Shown piece by piece: positions 18,838 to 25,584 of a stretch of DNA of 55,378 nucleotides. Source of the DNA: Clostridia bacterium (GTDB taxonomy: Bacteria; Bacillota; Clostridia; Oscillospirales; CAG-272); assembly GCA_017502975.1 (NCBI GenBank), contig JAFVTV010000047.1, forward strand, positions 1 through 55,378. The letters run 5' to 3'. Numbering within the stretch: the first letter of the stretch is position 1; every line of letters begins with the position of its first letter. The position numbers and the translations under genes were made by a program. The notes beneath the pieces were generated by a model that was not told the DNA's origin, did no database searches, and worked only from the letters and a program-made list of their open reading frames with translations.

Positions 18838-19953
18838 ATGACACAAAATATGGATAATAAACCGCAAGTTATGCGCGAGTCCAAAAACAAGATTCGCGTT
18901 GACTTTGAGCGTACCAGCTTAAAGGAACGTCTCAAAGAAAAATACCTTTCTTCGTATTTTGCAAAAAATGTGCTGTGGTACATCTTCCGCATCCTTCTGC
19001 TGATTGGTATTGCATTCGTCATTCTTAAGCCGTTTTACACGATCGTCATGCGCTCCTTCATGGCGGGCGAAAATTTTGCGGACGTTACGGTTGTAAATGT
19101 GCCCCGTGCCTTCTCGGCGATCATCTATAAGTCAATTATTATTGATTTGGATTATTTCAAGGTGTTTTTCTCCACTTTGGCTCTTTCTCTTGGATGCGCG
19201 CTGCTTCAGACATTTTCCTGTGCACTGATCGGTTACGGTCTTGCAAAATTTAAATTCCGTGGTGCAAAAGCCGTGTTCTTCTTGGTGATCCTCAGCTTGG
19301 CTATCCCGCACGGTACGATGCAGTCTGCAATTTTCTATCGATTCCAGCACATGGACATTTTCGGAATCTTTAATTTCCTTGCCGGTGGCGCGCGTACGGG
19401 TATCGAGGGTATTGATGGGATCCTTTCTAAGATCAAGATCTTGCCTGAAAACTTTGTAGGCGGTATCAGCACGATTAGAAGTGTTGTACCGATTCTTCTG
19501 CTTTCTGCAACGGGTCTTGCCTTTAAGAACGGCCTTTATATCTTTTTGCTTCGCCAGTTTTTCCGCGGTGTACCCGATGAGCTGGAGGAATCCGCTTACC
19601 TTGACGGTGCGAACACCTTCCGCACCTTTGTGCAGGTTATTTTGCCCCTTTCCATTCCCATGCTTATCACCGTGTTCCTGTTTTCGTTCTGCTGGCAGTG
19701 GACCGATGACTTCTATATCCCGCTCTTCTTTACGGGTCAGCCTCCTGCGTTTATGACGTACTTGACCAAGATCGATGAAATTCCGATCACCTTGGCAACC
19801 ATTTATACGCAGGTTACGCACTCGAGTGGTATGTACAAGAAAGCAATCGTTTATGGCTGCGGCTTGATGACATGCGCACCCCTGATCATTCTTTACCTCT
19901 TCTGCCAAAGATATTTGGTACAGGGTATCGAACGTTCCGGTATCGTTGGATAA
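18838..19953 (+). CDS. Sugar-type ABC permease, MalG/UgpE-like (second pair)
   Basis: 371 residues, about 80 longer than the first-pair partner, with a roughly 45-residue charged cytoplasmic N-terminal extension before the first membrane helix and an inserted loop near 180-215. The EAA loop is LEESAYLDGANTFRTF followed by ILP. GGAAAGGAGG precedes the ATG. It is the last gene of the operon; no ATPase follows. Confidence 0.9.
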   Translation: MTQNMDNKPQVMRESKNKIRVDFERTSLKERLKEKYLSSYFAKNVLWYIFRILLLIGIAFVILKPFYTIVMRSFMAGENFADVTVVNVPRAFSAIIYKSIIIDLDYFKVFFSTLALSLGCALLQTFSCALIGYGLAKFKFRGAKAVFFLVILSLAIPHGTMQSAIFYRFQHMDIFGIFNFLAGGARTGIEGIDGILSKIKILPENFVGGISTIRSVVPILLLSATGLAFKNGLYIFLLRQFFRGVPDELEESAYLDGANTFRTFVQVILPLSIPMLITVFLFSFCWQWTDDFYIPLFFTGQPPAFMTYLTKIDEIPITLATIYTQVTHSSGMYKKAIVYGCGLMTCAPLIILYLFCQRYLVQGIERSGIVG

Positions 19954-19976
19954 TTTGCTTTATTGAAAAAACAAAT

Positions 19977-20003
19977 GGATGCCACCCCATGCAGGTGGCA
20001 TCC
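19977..20003 (+). terminator. Hairpin at the end of the ABC operon, weak terminator or processing site
   Basis: GGATGCCACC (19977-19986) pairs perfectly with GGTGGCATCC (19994-20003) around a 7-base loop. There is no T tract directly after it, so termination may be partial and could let reading continue into the YccF-like gene. Confidence 0.45.
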
Positions 20004-20061
20004 AAGCCGAACATCTCTTTCATTTGACTCCAAAAAATTTAAATAAAAGGAGCACATCACT

Positions 20062-20415
20062 ATGAAAACACTGGGCAACATTCTTTGGTTCTTCTTGACA
20101 GGCCTTGGCGCAGGACTTGCATGGTTCTTCCTTGGAATCCTTTGGTGCATCACCATCATCGGCATTCCTTTTGGCAAGCAGGCATTTAAGATGGCTAAGC
20201 TTTCCTTCTTCCCGTTTGGAAAAACCGTAAATACAAACTTTGGCAAGCATCCGATCGCCAACATTATTTGGATTATTTTTGGCGGCTTCTCTCTTGCAAT
20301 CGGCTTTTTGTTTGCAGGCTTGCTCTGGTGCATTACCATTATCGGTATTCCTTTTGGCAAGCAGTGCCTCAAGCTGGCAAAGCTCGCTTTCACCCCCTTC
20401 GGTGCTACTGTATAA
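20062..20415 (+). CDS. YccF-like inner-membrane protein
   Basis: 117 residues built from two copies of one module: a hydrophobic helix, then CITIIGIPFGKQ, then a Lys-rich amphipathic stretch ending in PFG. The repeated blocks lie at about 20-53 and 77-110. This tandem layout is characteristic of the YccF family, whose biochemical role is unknown. AAAGGAG lies upstream of the ATG. It may be read from the ABC operon through the weak hairpin or independently; no clear promoter was seen. Confidence 0.85.
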   Translation: MKTLGNILWFFLTGLGAGLAWFFLGILWCITIIGIPFGKQAFKMAKLSFFPFGKTVNTNFGKHPIANIIWIIFGGFSLAIGFLFAGLLWCITIIGIPFGKQCLKLAKLAFTPFGATV

Positions 20416-20431
20416 GCAGTTGGTACTTGAA

Positions 20432-20465
20432 CAAAAACGCCACGGCAATTGCCGTGGCGTTTTTG
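20432..20465. terminator. Bidirectional terminator between the YccF-like gene and glpK
   Basis: A perfect 34-base palindrome reading CAAAAACGCCACGGCAA and its complement, with A and T tracts at either end. It serves the two convergent genes. Confidence 0.92.
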
Positions 20466-21953
20466 TTATGAAAAAGTATTGGCTGCCAAAATGGCGCGGT
20501 GCCATTTTTCAAGATGCGCAATGCGCTCCTCCTCATCCATGCTTGGCGCAAATATTTTGGCTGCGGGAAGAAGCGCTTTGAGTTCTTCTGTGCTTTGATA
20601 AAGATTGGTTGCAAGTCCCGCCATGGCGGCAACGCCCCAAGCGGTTGCTTCAACGTGGGGCGATCGTGCAATATGCAGGGCGGCAAGGTCGCTTTGTATT
20701 TGCATCAAAAGATTGTTGGCACATGCACCGCCATCAACGCGCAAAAGCGGTACTGAAAGGCCTGTATCGCGTCGCATGGCGTCGATCACGTCAACTGTTT
20801 GAAATGCCATGGCATCCAGCGTTGCGCGCACCAAATGTGCGCGGGTGGTGCCACGTGTGATTCCGCAAATTGTGCCACGTGCCCCGGCATTCCAATAGGG
20901 GGTGCCAAGTCCCACAAAGGCAGGCACAAAGTATACGCCGCCGCTGTCGGGCACCTCGGCGGCAATCGCCTCGCTTTCCGCGGCAGAGGGGAGAAGCCCG
21001 AGACCGTCACGCAGCCACTGTATTGCGGCGCCGCAAATAAATACCGAGCCCTCTAAAACATAGGTGGTTTTGCTACCTATCTGCCAACCGATCGTTGTAA
21101 GCAAGCCGTTTGCAGAGGAAATAGGGGTGCTTCCCGTATTCATCAGCATAAAGCCGCCTGTTCCATAGGTGTTTTTAACATCACCTGCTTCAAAGCAGTA
21201 CTGCCCAAAGAGCGCCGCTTGCTGATCGCCTGCTGCTGCGGCAATGGTAATGGGAGAGCCGAAAAGTGCGGCATCGGTTTCGCCAAATACGCCAACAGTA
21301 GGCATTACGTCGGGGAGCATCGTGCGCGGAATATCAAAAAGCTCCAGCAGATCCTTATCCCACGTTAAGGTGTGGATGTTAAAGAGCATGGTACGTGCCG
21401 CGTTTGAGGGATCGGTTGCGTGCACGCGCCCACCCGTAAGGTTGTAGATCAGCCATGTATCAACCGTTCCAAAGAGCAATTCGCCGCGCGCAGCCCTGTC
21501 TTGTGCTCCCGGCACGTTTTTCAGGATCCATTGCAACTTTGTGGCAGAAAAATAGGGGTCGGGGGTAAGCCCTGTTTTTTCTTGTATGATACGGTCTTTG
21601 CCCGCTTGGCGCAGCGCCTCGCATATTGCCTCGGTGCGGCGGCATTGCCACACAATGGCAGGGCAGATCGGCTTACCTGTTTCTTTTTCCCAAACGACAG
21701 TCGTTTCGCGCTGGTTGGTAATGCCAATGCCTATCATATCGGTAGCGGCGATGCCCGCCTTTGCAAGCGCCTCTTTTGCGGTTGCCAGCTGGCTTTCCCA
21801 AATTTCACAGGCATCATGCTCAACCCAACCCTGTTTCGGGAAATACTGTGTAAATTCACGCGCTGCCTTTGCCACAATATTGCCGTTGCGGTCAAATATG
21901 ATACACCGAGAGCTGGTTGTGCCTTGATCAAGCGACATTAAGTATTTTTTCAT
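20466..21953 (-). CDS. glpK: Glycerol kinase
   Basis: Phosphorylates glycerol to glycerol-3-phosphate with ATP in the cytosol. It is 495 residues, the normal length, with the FGGY kinase phosphate loop DQGTTSSR (9-16) and a C-terminal MDEEERIAHLEKWH segment typical of GlpK. No glpF or glpD lies nearby. Its ATG (21951-21953) overlaps the TGA of the upstream ImmA-like gene in an ATGA junction, and its ribosome site AAAGGA lies inside that gene. It therefore looks co-transcribed and coupled with the phage-type repressor/ImmA genes, which is unusual for glpK. Confidence 0.97.
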   Translation of the reverse strand: MKKYLMSLDQGTTSSRCIIFDRNGNIVAKAAREFTQYFPKQGWVEHDACEIWESQLATAKEALAKAGIAATDMIGIGITNQRETTVVWEKETGKPICPAIVWQCRRTEAICEALRQAGKDRIIQEKTGLTPDPYFSATKLQWILKNVPGAQDRAARGELLFGTVDTWLIYNLTGGRVHATDPSNAARTMLFNIHTLTWDKDLLELFDIPRTMLPDVMPTVGVFGETDAALFGSPITIAAAAGDQQAALFGQYCFEAGDVKNTYGTGGFMLMNTGSTPISSANGLLTTIGWQIGSKTTYVLEGSVFICGAAIQWLRDGLGLLPSAAESEAIAAEVPDSGGVYFVPAFVGLGTPYWNAGARGTICGITRGTTRAHLVRATLDAMAFQTVDVIDAMRRDTGLSVPLLRVDGGACANNLLMQIQSDLAALHIARSPHVEATAWGVAAMAGLATNLYQSTEELKALLPAAKIFAPSMDEEERIAHLEKWHRAILAANTFS

Positions 21954-22456
21954 ATCGTGCTGTCCTTTCGGATCATTCTTTTCTTGTTGCGAGAGGAAAA
22001 TAAACGTCGTACGCGAAAGGTTGGTTCAAAGGATAAGATAAACTCTCCTTTTTCTGTGGATAGCTTTGTCATGGTACCGTAACGCTCACGATAATTTTGC
22101 ATTGCCGCTACAAAGAAATCCTCGGGCACGCCAAAATATTCGGCAAATTCCCACGGCTCACGGCAACCCGCAAGGGCGGCATCCAGCAATTTCTCAATTC
22201 CGATCAAACGGTCAAAAATATGCTCTCTTGTGCGACGCTCCATGCGTGCATCGTTAAGAATATCTCCATAGGAGTGCAGGGCATGTGTGAGCTCCTCACA
22301 CAGCACCACGGTGCGCTCTGCCTCAGTATCGATCTGCGCACTGATCGCAATGGTATCATCGCAGCAGAGCCCTCGGATGCGCGGTGATATAAAGGGGTAT
22401 TTTTCGATTACGGTCAGACCGCTTTTTTCTGCCTCATCGAGTAACTTTTCGTACAT
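21950..22456 (-). CDS. ImmA/IrrE-like phage protein
   Basis: 168 residues from the ATG at 22454-22456, which has AAAGGA upstream; a longer in-frame frame reaching 22573 runs through the repeat element and is probably not translated. It resembles the ImmA/IrrE (DUF955) proteases that cleave or antagonise phage-type repressors. The motif reads EELTH (54-58), so the first His of HExxH is replaced by Glu. Many phage members show this EELGH-like form, and the catalytic status is uncertain. It lies after the XRE repressor and directly before glpK with a 4-base overlap. Confidence 0.75.
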   Translation of the reverse strand: MYEKLLDEAEKSGLTVIEKYPFISPRIRGLCCDDTIAISAQIDTEAERTVVLCEELTHALHSYGDILNDARMERRTREHIFDRLIGIEKLLDAALAGCREPWEFAEYFGVPEDFFVAAMQNYRERYGTMTKLSTEKGEFILSFEPTFRVRRLFSSRNKKRMIRKDSTI

Positions 22457-22471
22457 AGAATTCCTTTCAGT

Positions 22472-22751
22472 ATAGGCAAGAGGGAATAATCCGAACCCGC
22501 CCTCAAGCCTTGCTTTTTCGCGCTTTCGGTACTTATCGCTCTTACCAAGTTCGTACTTGGCGGCGATCGCCAAGCACCAAAATCATCAAAAAAACAACGT
22601 TTGAGGGTCCCTTGGAGTTTTGAGAAAGCAAATATTTGTAGATGCGAGGGGAATTTTCGCAGTAATATGGGGATATTACAAGGAAATTTCCTGATGCAGA
22701 TGCAGATATTTGCTTCTCAAAACCGAGTTCGGATTATTCCCTCTTGCCTAT
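22472..22751. repeat. Hairpin-rich segment bounded by perfect 25-bp inverted repeats
   Basis: The arm at 22472-22496 (ATAGGCAAGAGGGAATAATC plus CGAAC) is the exact reverse complement of 22727-22751. The right arm overlaps the last codons and stop of the XRE repressor gene. Between them lies a 107-base quasi-palindrome (22617-22723), plus competing hairpins CCAAGT/ACTTGG and CTTGGCG/CGCCAAG near 22550-22573. No gene is supported inside. Confidence 0.85.
22617..22723. repeat. 107-base quasi-palindrome, MITE-like
   Basis: The arms start and end with GTTTTGAGAA and TTCTCAAAAC. They carry GCAAATAT/ATATTTGC further in and close with GTAATAT, loop GGGG, ATATTAC. The fold is nearly continuous, with a few mismatches. 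This is typical of a small non-autonomous mobile repeat or a structured RNA. No second copy was noticed in this window. Confidence 0.6.
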
Positions 22752-23054
22752 TCGCTTGGACTTTACAAAGCGCACAAAATCCTCGATCTCGCGCAACTCC
22801 TCATCAGAAAACTCCTCACCCTCAAAGTGTGCGGCTAACGTGTGCGGACGCTCCTGCTCCCAGCCTGTGAGAAATGCAGGTGTTACACCAAGTGCACGCG
22901 CAAGCTTTTCAAGCGCTTCGGTAGGGATCTTATCGGTTTGTCCGGTTGCATAGCGGTGAATGGCTGATTTTGCGAGTCCCGTTGCTGCCGAGAGCTCACC
23001 GTAAGAGAGATCAAGCAATTTCATTTGTGTGCGTATGCGCTCTGATACAGTCAT
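22734..23054 (-). CDS. XRE-family phage-type repressor
   Basis: 106 residues with an N-terminal helix-turn-helix of the Cro/CI type (about 5-62; YGELSAATGLAKSAIHRY contains both helices) and an acidic C-terminal helix. There is no peptidase domain, so it is a short repressor. It probably binds the four operator-like sites in the adjacent control region and shuts off both its own promoter (23136-23164) and the divergent head-gene promoter (23216-23244). It is followed by the ImmA-like gene, its likely antagonist. Confidence 0.85.
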   Translation of the reverse strand: MTVSERIRTQMKLLDLSYGELSAATGLAKSAIHRYATGQTDKIPTEALEKLARALGVTPAFLTGWEQERPHTLAAHFEGEEFSDEELREIEDFVRFVKSKRIGKRE

Positions 23055-23135
23055 AATTTACTGCCTTTCTGTGCATATTTCTATCTGAATTGCAGGTGCA
23101 AGCGCACAGGCAAATCAGATCTTGCTTCCTTTTTT

Positions 23136-23164
23136 ATTGTAACAGGCGGGAATAAATGTGTCAA
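23136..23164 (-). promoter_or_regulatory. Repressor promoter
   Basis: On the minus strand, TTGACA (23159-23164) and TACAAT (23136-23141) with a 17-base spacer, a near-consensus sigma-A promoter reading into the XRE repressor, immA and probably glpK. Confidence 0.85.
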
Positions 23165-23169
23165 GCGGT

Positions 23170-23187
23170 CGTTCCAAAAATGATACG
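23170..23187. promoter_or_regulatory. Operator-like site 1
   Basis: CGTTCCAAAAATGATACG, an imperfect dyad with CGTTC-type half-sites, directly upstream of the repressor -35 box. Confidence 0.7.
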
Positions 23188-23215
23188 AATTTACAATTTG
23201 TTCATGATACAGTAC

Positions 23216-23244
23216 TTGACAAACGCGGCGCACAGGTATATCAT
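23216..23244 (+). promoter_or_regulatory. Promoter of the head/packaging cassette
   Basis: TTGACA (23216-23221) and TATCAT (23239-23244) with a 17-base spacer. It reads toward the Cys-rich protein and terminase genes and lies between operator sites 1 and 2. Confidence 0.75.
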
Positions 23245-23249
23245 TATGT

Positions 23250-23267
23250 CGTTCCAAAAATAGAACG
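23250..23267. promoter_or_regulatory. Operator-like site 2
   Basis: CGTTCCAAAAATAGAACG, a GTTC/GAAC dyad. It lies just after the -10 box of the cassette promoter, over the expected transcription start, where bound repressor would block reading. Confidence 0.75.
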
Positions 23268-23321
23268 AAACGCGTGATCTTGGCGGACGTGTTCACAAAA
23301 GCCAAAGGTATTATCACGATA

Positions 23322-23341
23322 TTGTCCCGAAAAAGGGACAA
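23322..23341. promoter_or_regulatory. Operator-like site 3 (perfect dyad)
   Basis: TTGTCCCGAAAAAGGGACAA, with perfect 7-base arms (TTGTCCC/GGGACAA) and an A-rich centre like the other sites, but GTCCC/GGGAC half-sites in place of CGTTC-type ones. Confidence 0.6.
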
Positions 23342-23357
23342 CTATTTTTGAAGCAAC

Positions 23358-23375
23358 CGTTCTAAAAATGAAACG
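23358..23375. promoter_or_regulatory. Operator-like site 4
   Basis: CGTTCTAAAAATGAAACG, matching sites 1 and 2 closely. It lies 17 bases before the first cassette start codon and just before its ribosome site. Confidence 0.7.
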
Positions 23376-23392
23376 ACAAGGAGGAAGAAAAT

Positions 23393-23590
23393 ATGCCGAT
23401 TGCAGGAATGTGCCCGTACTTTCGCTATGAGAAGGCGGGGGTTACGTATTGTGAATGTGGGGAGCTTCGCTTTCCCGACCGCCGCGCGAGAAGGGATATC
23501 GTATATGCCTATTGCGCACACCCCAGTGATTACAAGCGCTGCCCCTTTAAGTGTGCGCTTGACGGATATTATGAAAGGAGTTTTCAATGA
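23393..23590 (+). CDS. Cys-rich small phage protein
   Basis: 65 residues with six cysteines (C7, C20, C22, C41, C49, C53), in a layout suggesting a zinc-binding knuckle (CPYFRYE, YCECG, YCAHP). Proteins of this look are frequent just upstream of terminase genes in clostridial prophages; their role is unknown. AAGGAGG precedes the ATG. It is the first gene after the operator region and its stop overlaps the next start as ATGA. Confidence 0.75.
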   Translation: MPIAGMCPYFRYEKAGVTYCECGELRFPDRRARRDIVYAYCAHPSDYKRCPFKCALDGYYERSFQ

Positions 23591-23925
23591 AAAACCAAGA
23601 GAAGGAAACAAGAAAAAAAGCGGTTGAGCCGTCGCGTCACCTGCTTGCGGCGCGCGCCAAGGAGATCAAGGTGCTTCGTGAGGATATAGCGGGCTTTAAG
23701 GAAAGCGTGCGACTTGCATCTGCCTTTATGGCGCTATTGTCACTTGCCGCTGCGGGTGAGCCCGGTGCGAAAGATGCCGTGCAGGTGTGCAAGGGCGAGG
23801 ACACATATACCGTTGAAATGAAAAAAGGTGCTCTCGCGCAAGCGCTAAAGGCATGGCAGGTCGAGATCGGAGGGGATGCCGAGCATTACCGTATCGTGTT
23901 CCGTCAGGGCAATATTGCCGTGTAA
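23587..23925 (+). CDS. Hypothetical phage protein
   Basis: 112 residues, not recognised. The first half is charged and helical (about 1-60); the second half has a short beta-type segment (DTYTVEMKKG) and ends YRIVFRQGNIAV. It overlaps the Cys-rich gene by four bases (ATGA), with AAAGGAG upstream, which supports translation. The position before the small terminase suggests a regulatory or DNA-related role, but nothing in the sequence proves it. Confidence 0.7.
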   Translation: MKNQEKETRKKAVEPSRHLLAARAKEIKVLREDIAGFKESVRLASAFMALLSLAAAGEPGAKDAVQVCKGEDTYTVEMKKGALAQALKAWQVEIGGDAEHYRIVFRQGNIAV

Positions 23926-23937
23926 GGGGGCAGATCG

Positions 23938-24177
23938 ATGTCGGAGCAAGGGCGAGAAACCAGAGATGCAAAGCAGATGCTTTTGTCATCCGGTGCGGCG
24001 GCGGTTGAGGTGATCGTATCTCTGATGCAGGATAGTGGCTTAAAGCCTGAGCTGCGCCTCAAGGCGGCAGAAAGTATACTCGACCGTATCGGCGGCAAAA
24101 ACGGGAGCCTTGAGGGGAGTGGAGAGGGCGTGGGCGCCGTTCGATTTGAGGGGGTGCTTGAAGAATGGAGCCGCTGA
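23938..24177 (+). CDS. Probable small terminase subunit
   Basis: 79 residues, mostly helical, with a segment (ELRLKAAESILDRIGGK) like the helical repeats of small terminase proteins. It is shorter than classical TerS (about 140-180 residues) and has no clear N-terminal DNA-binding domain, so it may be a reduced form. It ends 13 bases inside the large terminase gene, the usual TerS-TerL arrangement. Confidence 0.6.
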   Translation: MSEQGRETRDAKQMLLSSGAAAVEVIVSLMQDSGLKPELRLKAAESILDRIGGKNGSLEGSGEGVGAVRFEGVLEEWSR

Positions 24178-25571
24178 TCTTTTCTCGCCTGCGCCACGAG
24201 GTTCCCAATCCAAGGCAGCAGGAGTTCTTTTGCTCAAACGCACGGCATACTGCCTATGGCGGCGCGCGCGGTGGCGGAAAGTCCTGGGCAATGCGCCGCA
24301 AAATGGTCATGCTTGCGATGCGTTATGGGGGGCTGCGTTTGCTTTTGCTGCGACGAAGCCTGCAGGAGCTCAGAGAAAATCATATTTTGCCGCTGCAAAT
24401 GGAGCTGGGTGGCTTTGCTACCTTTAAAAAGGACGAGCGCGCTTTTATTTTCCCAAACGGCTCTCGCCTTACGCTTGGCTACTGTGATGCCGACAGTGAC
24501 GTGCTGCAATATCAAGGTGCCGAATATGATGTGATCGGCTTTGAGGAGGCAACGCATTTCAAGGAGGAGTGGATCGTTTTTATTTGCACGGCACTGCGTA
24601 CCACCAAAAGAGATTTTCGGGCAAGGGTCTATTACACCTGCAATCCCGGCGGTGTGGGGCATGCCTATATCAAGCGACTTTTTATCGACCGTCGCTTTGA
24701 GGGCAACGAACGCGCAGAGGATTACGCTTTCATTCCTGCGGTGGTTTATGATAACCGCGTGCTCATGGAGGCAGATCCCGAGTATGTATGTCGCCTGGAG
24801 GCATTGCCCGCGCACAAGCGCCGCGCACATCTTGAGGGGGATTGGAACGTGTATGAGGGGCAGGTGTTTGAGGAATTTCGCAATGACCCGGGGCACTATG
24901 CCGATCGGCTTTATACACACGTGATCGAGCCTTTTGCGCCTCCTGCCGAGTGGCGTGTGTACCGTTCCTTTGATTTTGGCTACGCAAAGCCGTTTTCGGT
25001 TGGGTGGTGGGTCAAGGATTATGACGGGCGGCTTTATCGCATACTCGAATTTTACGGTTGCGTGAGAAATGAGGCAAACGTGGGGGTGCGCATGAGCCCT
25101 GAGGAGATCTTTCGCGAGATTGCTAAAATTGAGCGCGAGCATCCGTGGCTGCAAGGAAAGCAGATCACCGGTGTTGCCGACCCTGCCATTTGGGATGCAT
25201 CACGCGGCGAGGCAATTGCCGAAACTGCCGAGCGCTGCGGTGTTTATTTTGAGCGTGGCGATAATCGGCGTGTGGCAGGCTGGATGCAGATGCATAATCG
25301 CTTCACCTTTGATGAAAGGGGCGTGCCCATGATGTATATTTTCTCTACGTGTCGGGAATTTTTGCGCACCGTGCCGACGCTGCAGTATAGCCGCACGCAC
25401 GCCGAGGATGTTGACAGCGATATGGAGGATCACATCGCAGACGAAGCAAGGTATCTTTGTATGATGGTGCCGATGCGCCCCACGCATACCGCCCCACCGC
25501 GCGCACCAAAACTGCTGGATCCGCTTGACCGTGAGGTCGTTTATTATGCACACCGCAAGGAAATGCGGTAG
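24165..25571 (+). CDS. terL: Large terminase subunit
   Basis: The DNA-packaging motor and headful nuclease. 468 residues. The ATPase domain has Walker A GGARGGGKS (32-40) and Walker B with catalytic acid in VIGFEEATH (about 122-130). The C-terminal RNase H-like nuclease carries the acidic residues in SFDFGYAKP (about 267) and TGVADPAIWD (about 335). The length is normal and the reading frame is intact, so the packaging motor looks functional. The start overlaps the small terminase. Confidence 0.95.
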   Translation: MEPLIFSRLRHEVPNPRQQEFFCSNARHTAYGGARGGGKSWAMRRKMVMLAMRYGGLRLLLLRRSLQELRENHILPLQMELGGFATFKKDERAFIFPNGSRLTLGYCDADSDVLQYQGAEYDVIGFEEATHFKEEWIVFICTALRTTKRDFRARVYYTCNPGGVGHAYIKRLFIDRRFEGNERAEDYAFIPAVVYDNRVLMEADPEYVCRLEALPAHKRRAHLEGDWNVYEGQVFEEFRNDPGHYADRLYTHVIEPFAPPAEWRVYRSFDFGYAKPFSVGWWVKDYDGRLYRILEFYGCVRNEANVGVRMSPEEIFREIAKIEREHPWLQGKQITGVADPAIWDASRGEAIAETAERCGVYFERGDNRRVAGWMQMHNRFTFDERGVPMMYIFSTCREFLRTVPTLQYSRTHAEDVDSDMEDHIADEARYLCMMVPMRPTHTAPPRAPKLLDPLDREVVYYAHRKEMR

Positions 25572-25584
25572 GAAAGGAGAAAAA

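Noticed and set aside
22457..22573. N-terminal extension of the ImmA-like protein
   Set aside because: It runs through the inverted repeat and hairpins; the ATG at 22456 has a good ribosome site and starts the conserved part.
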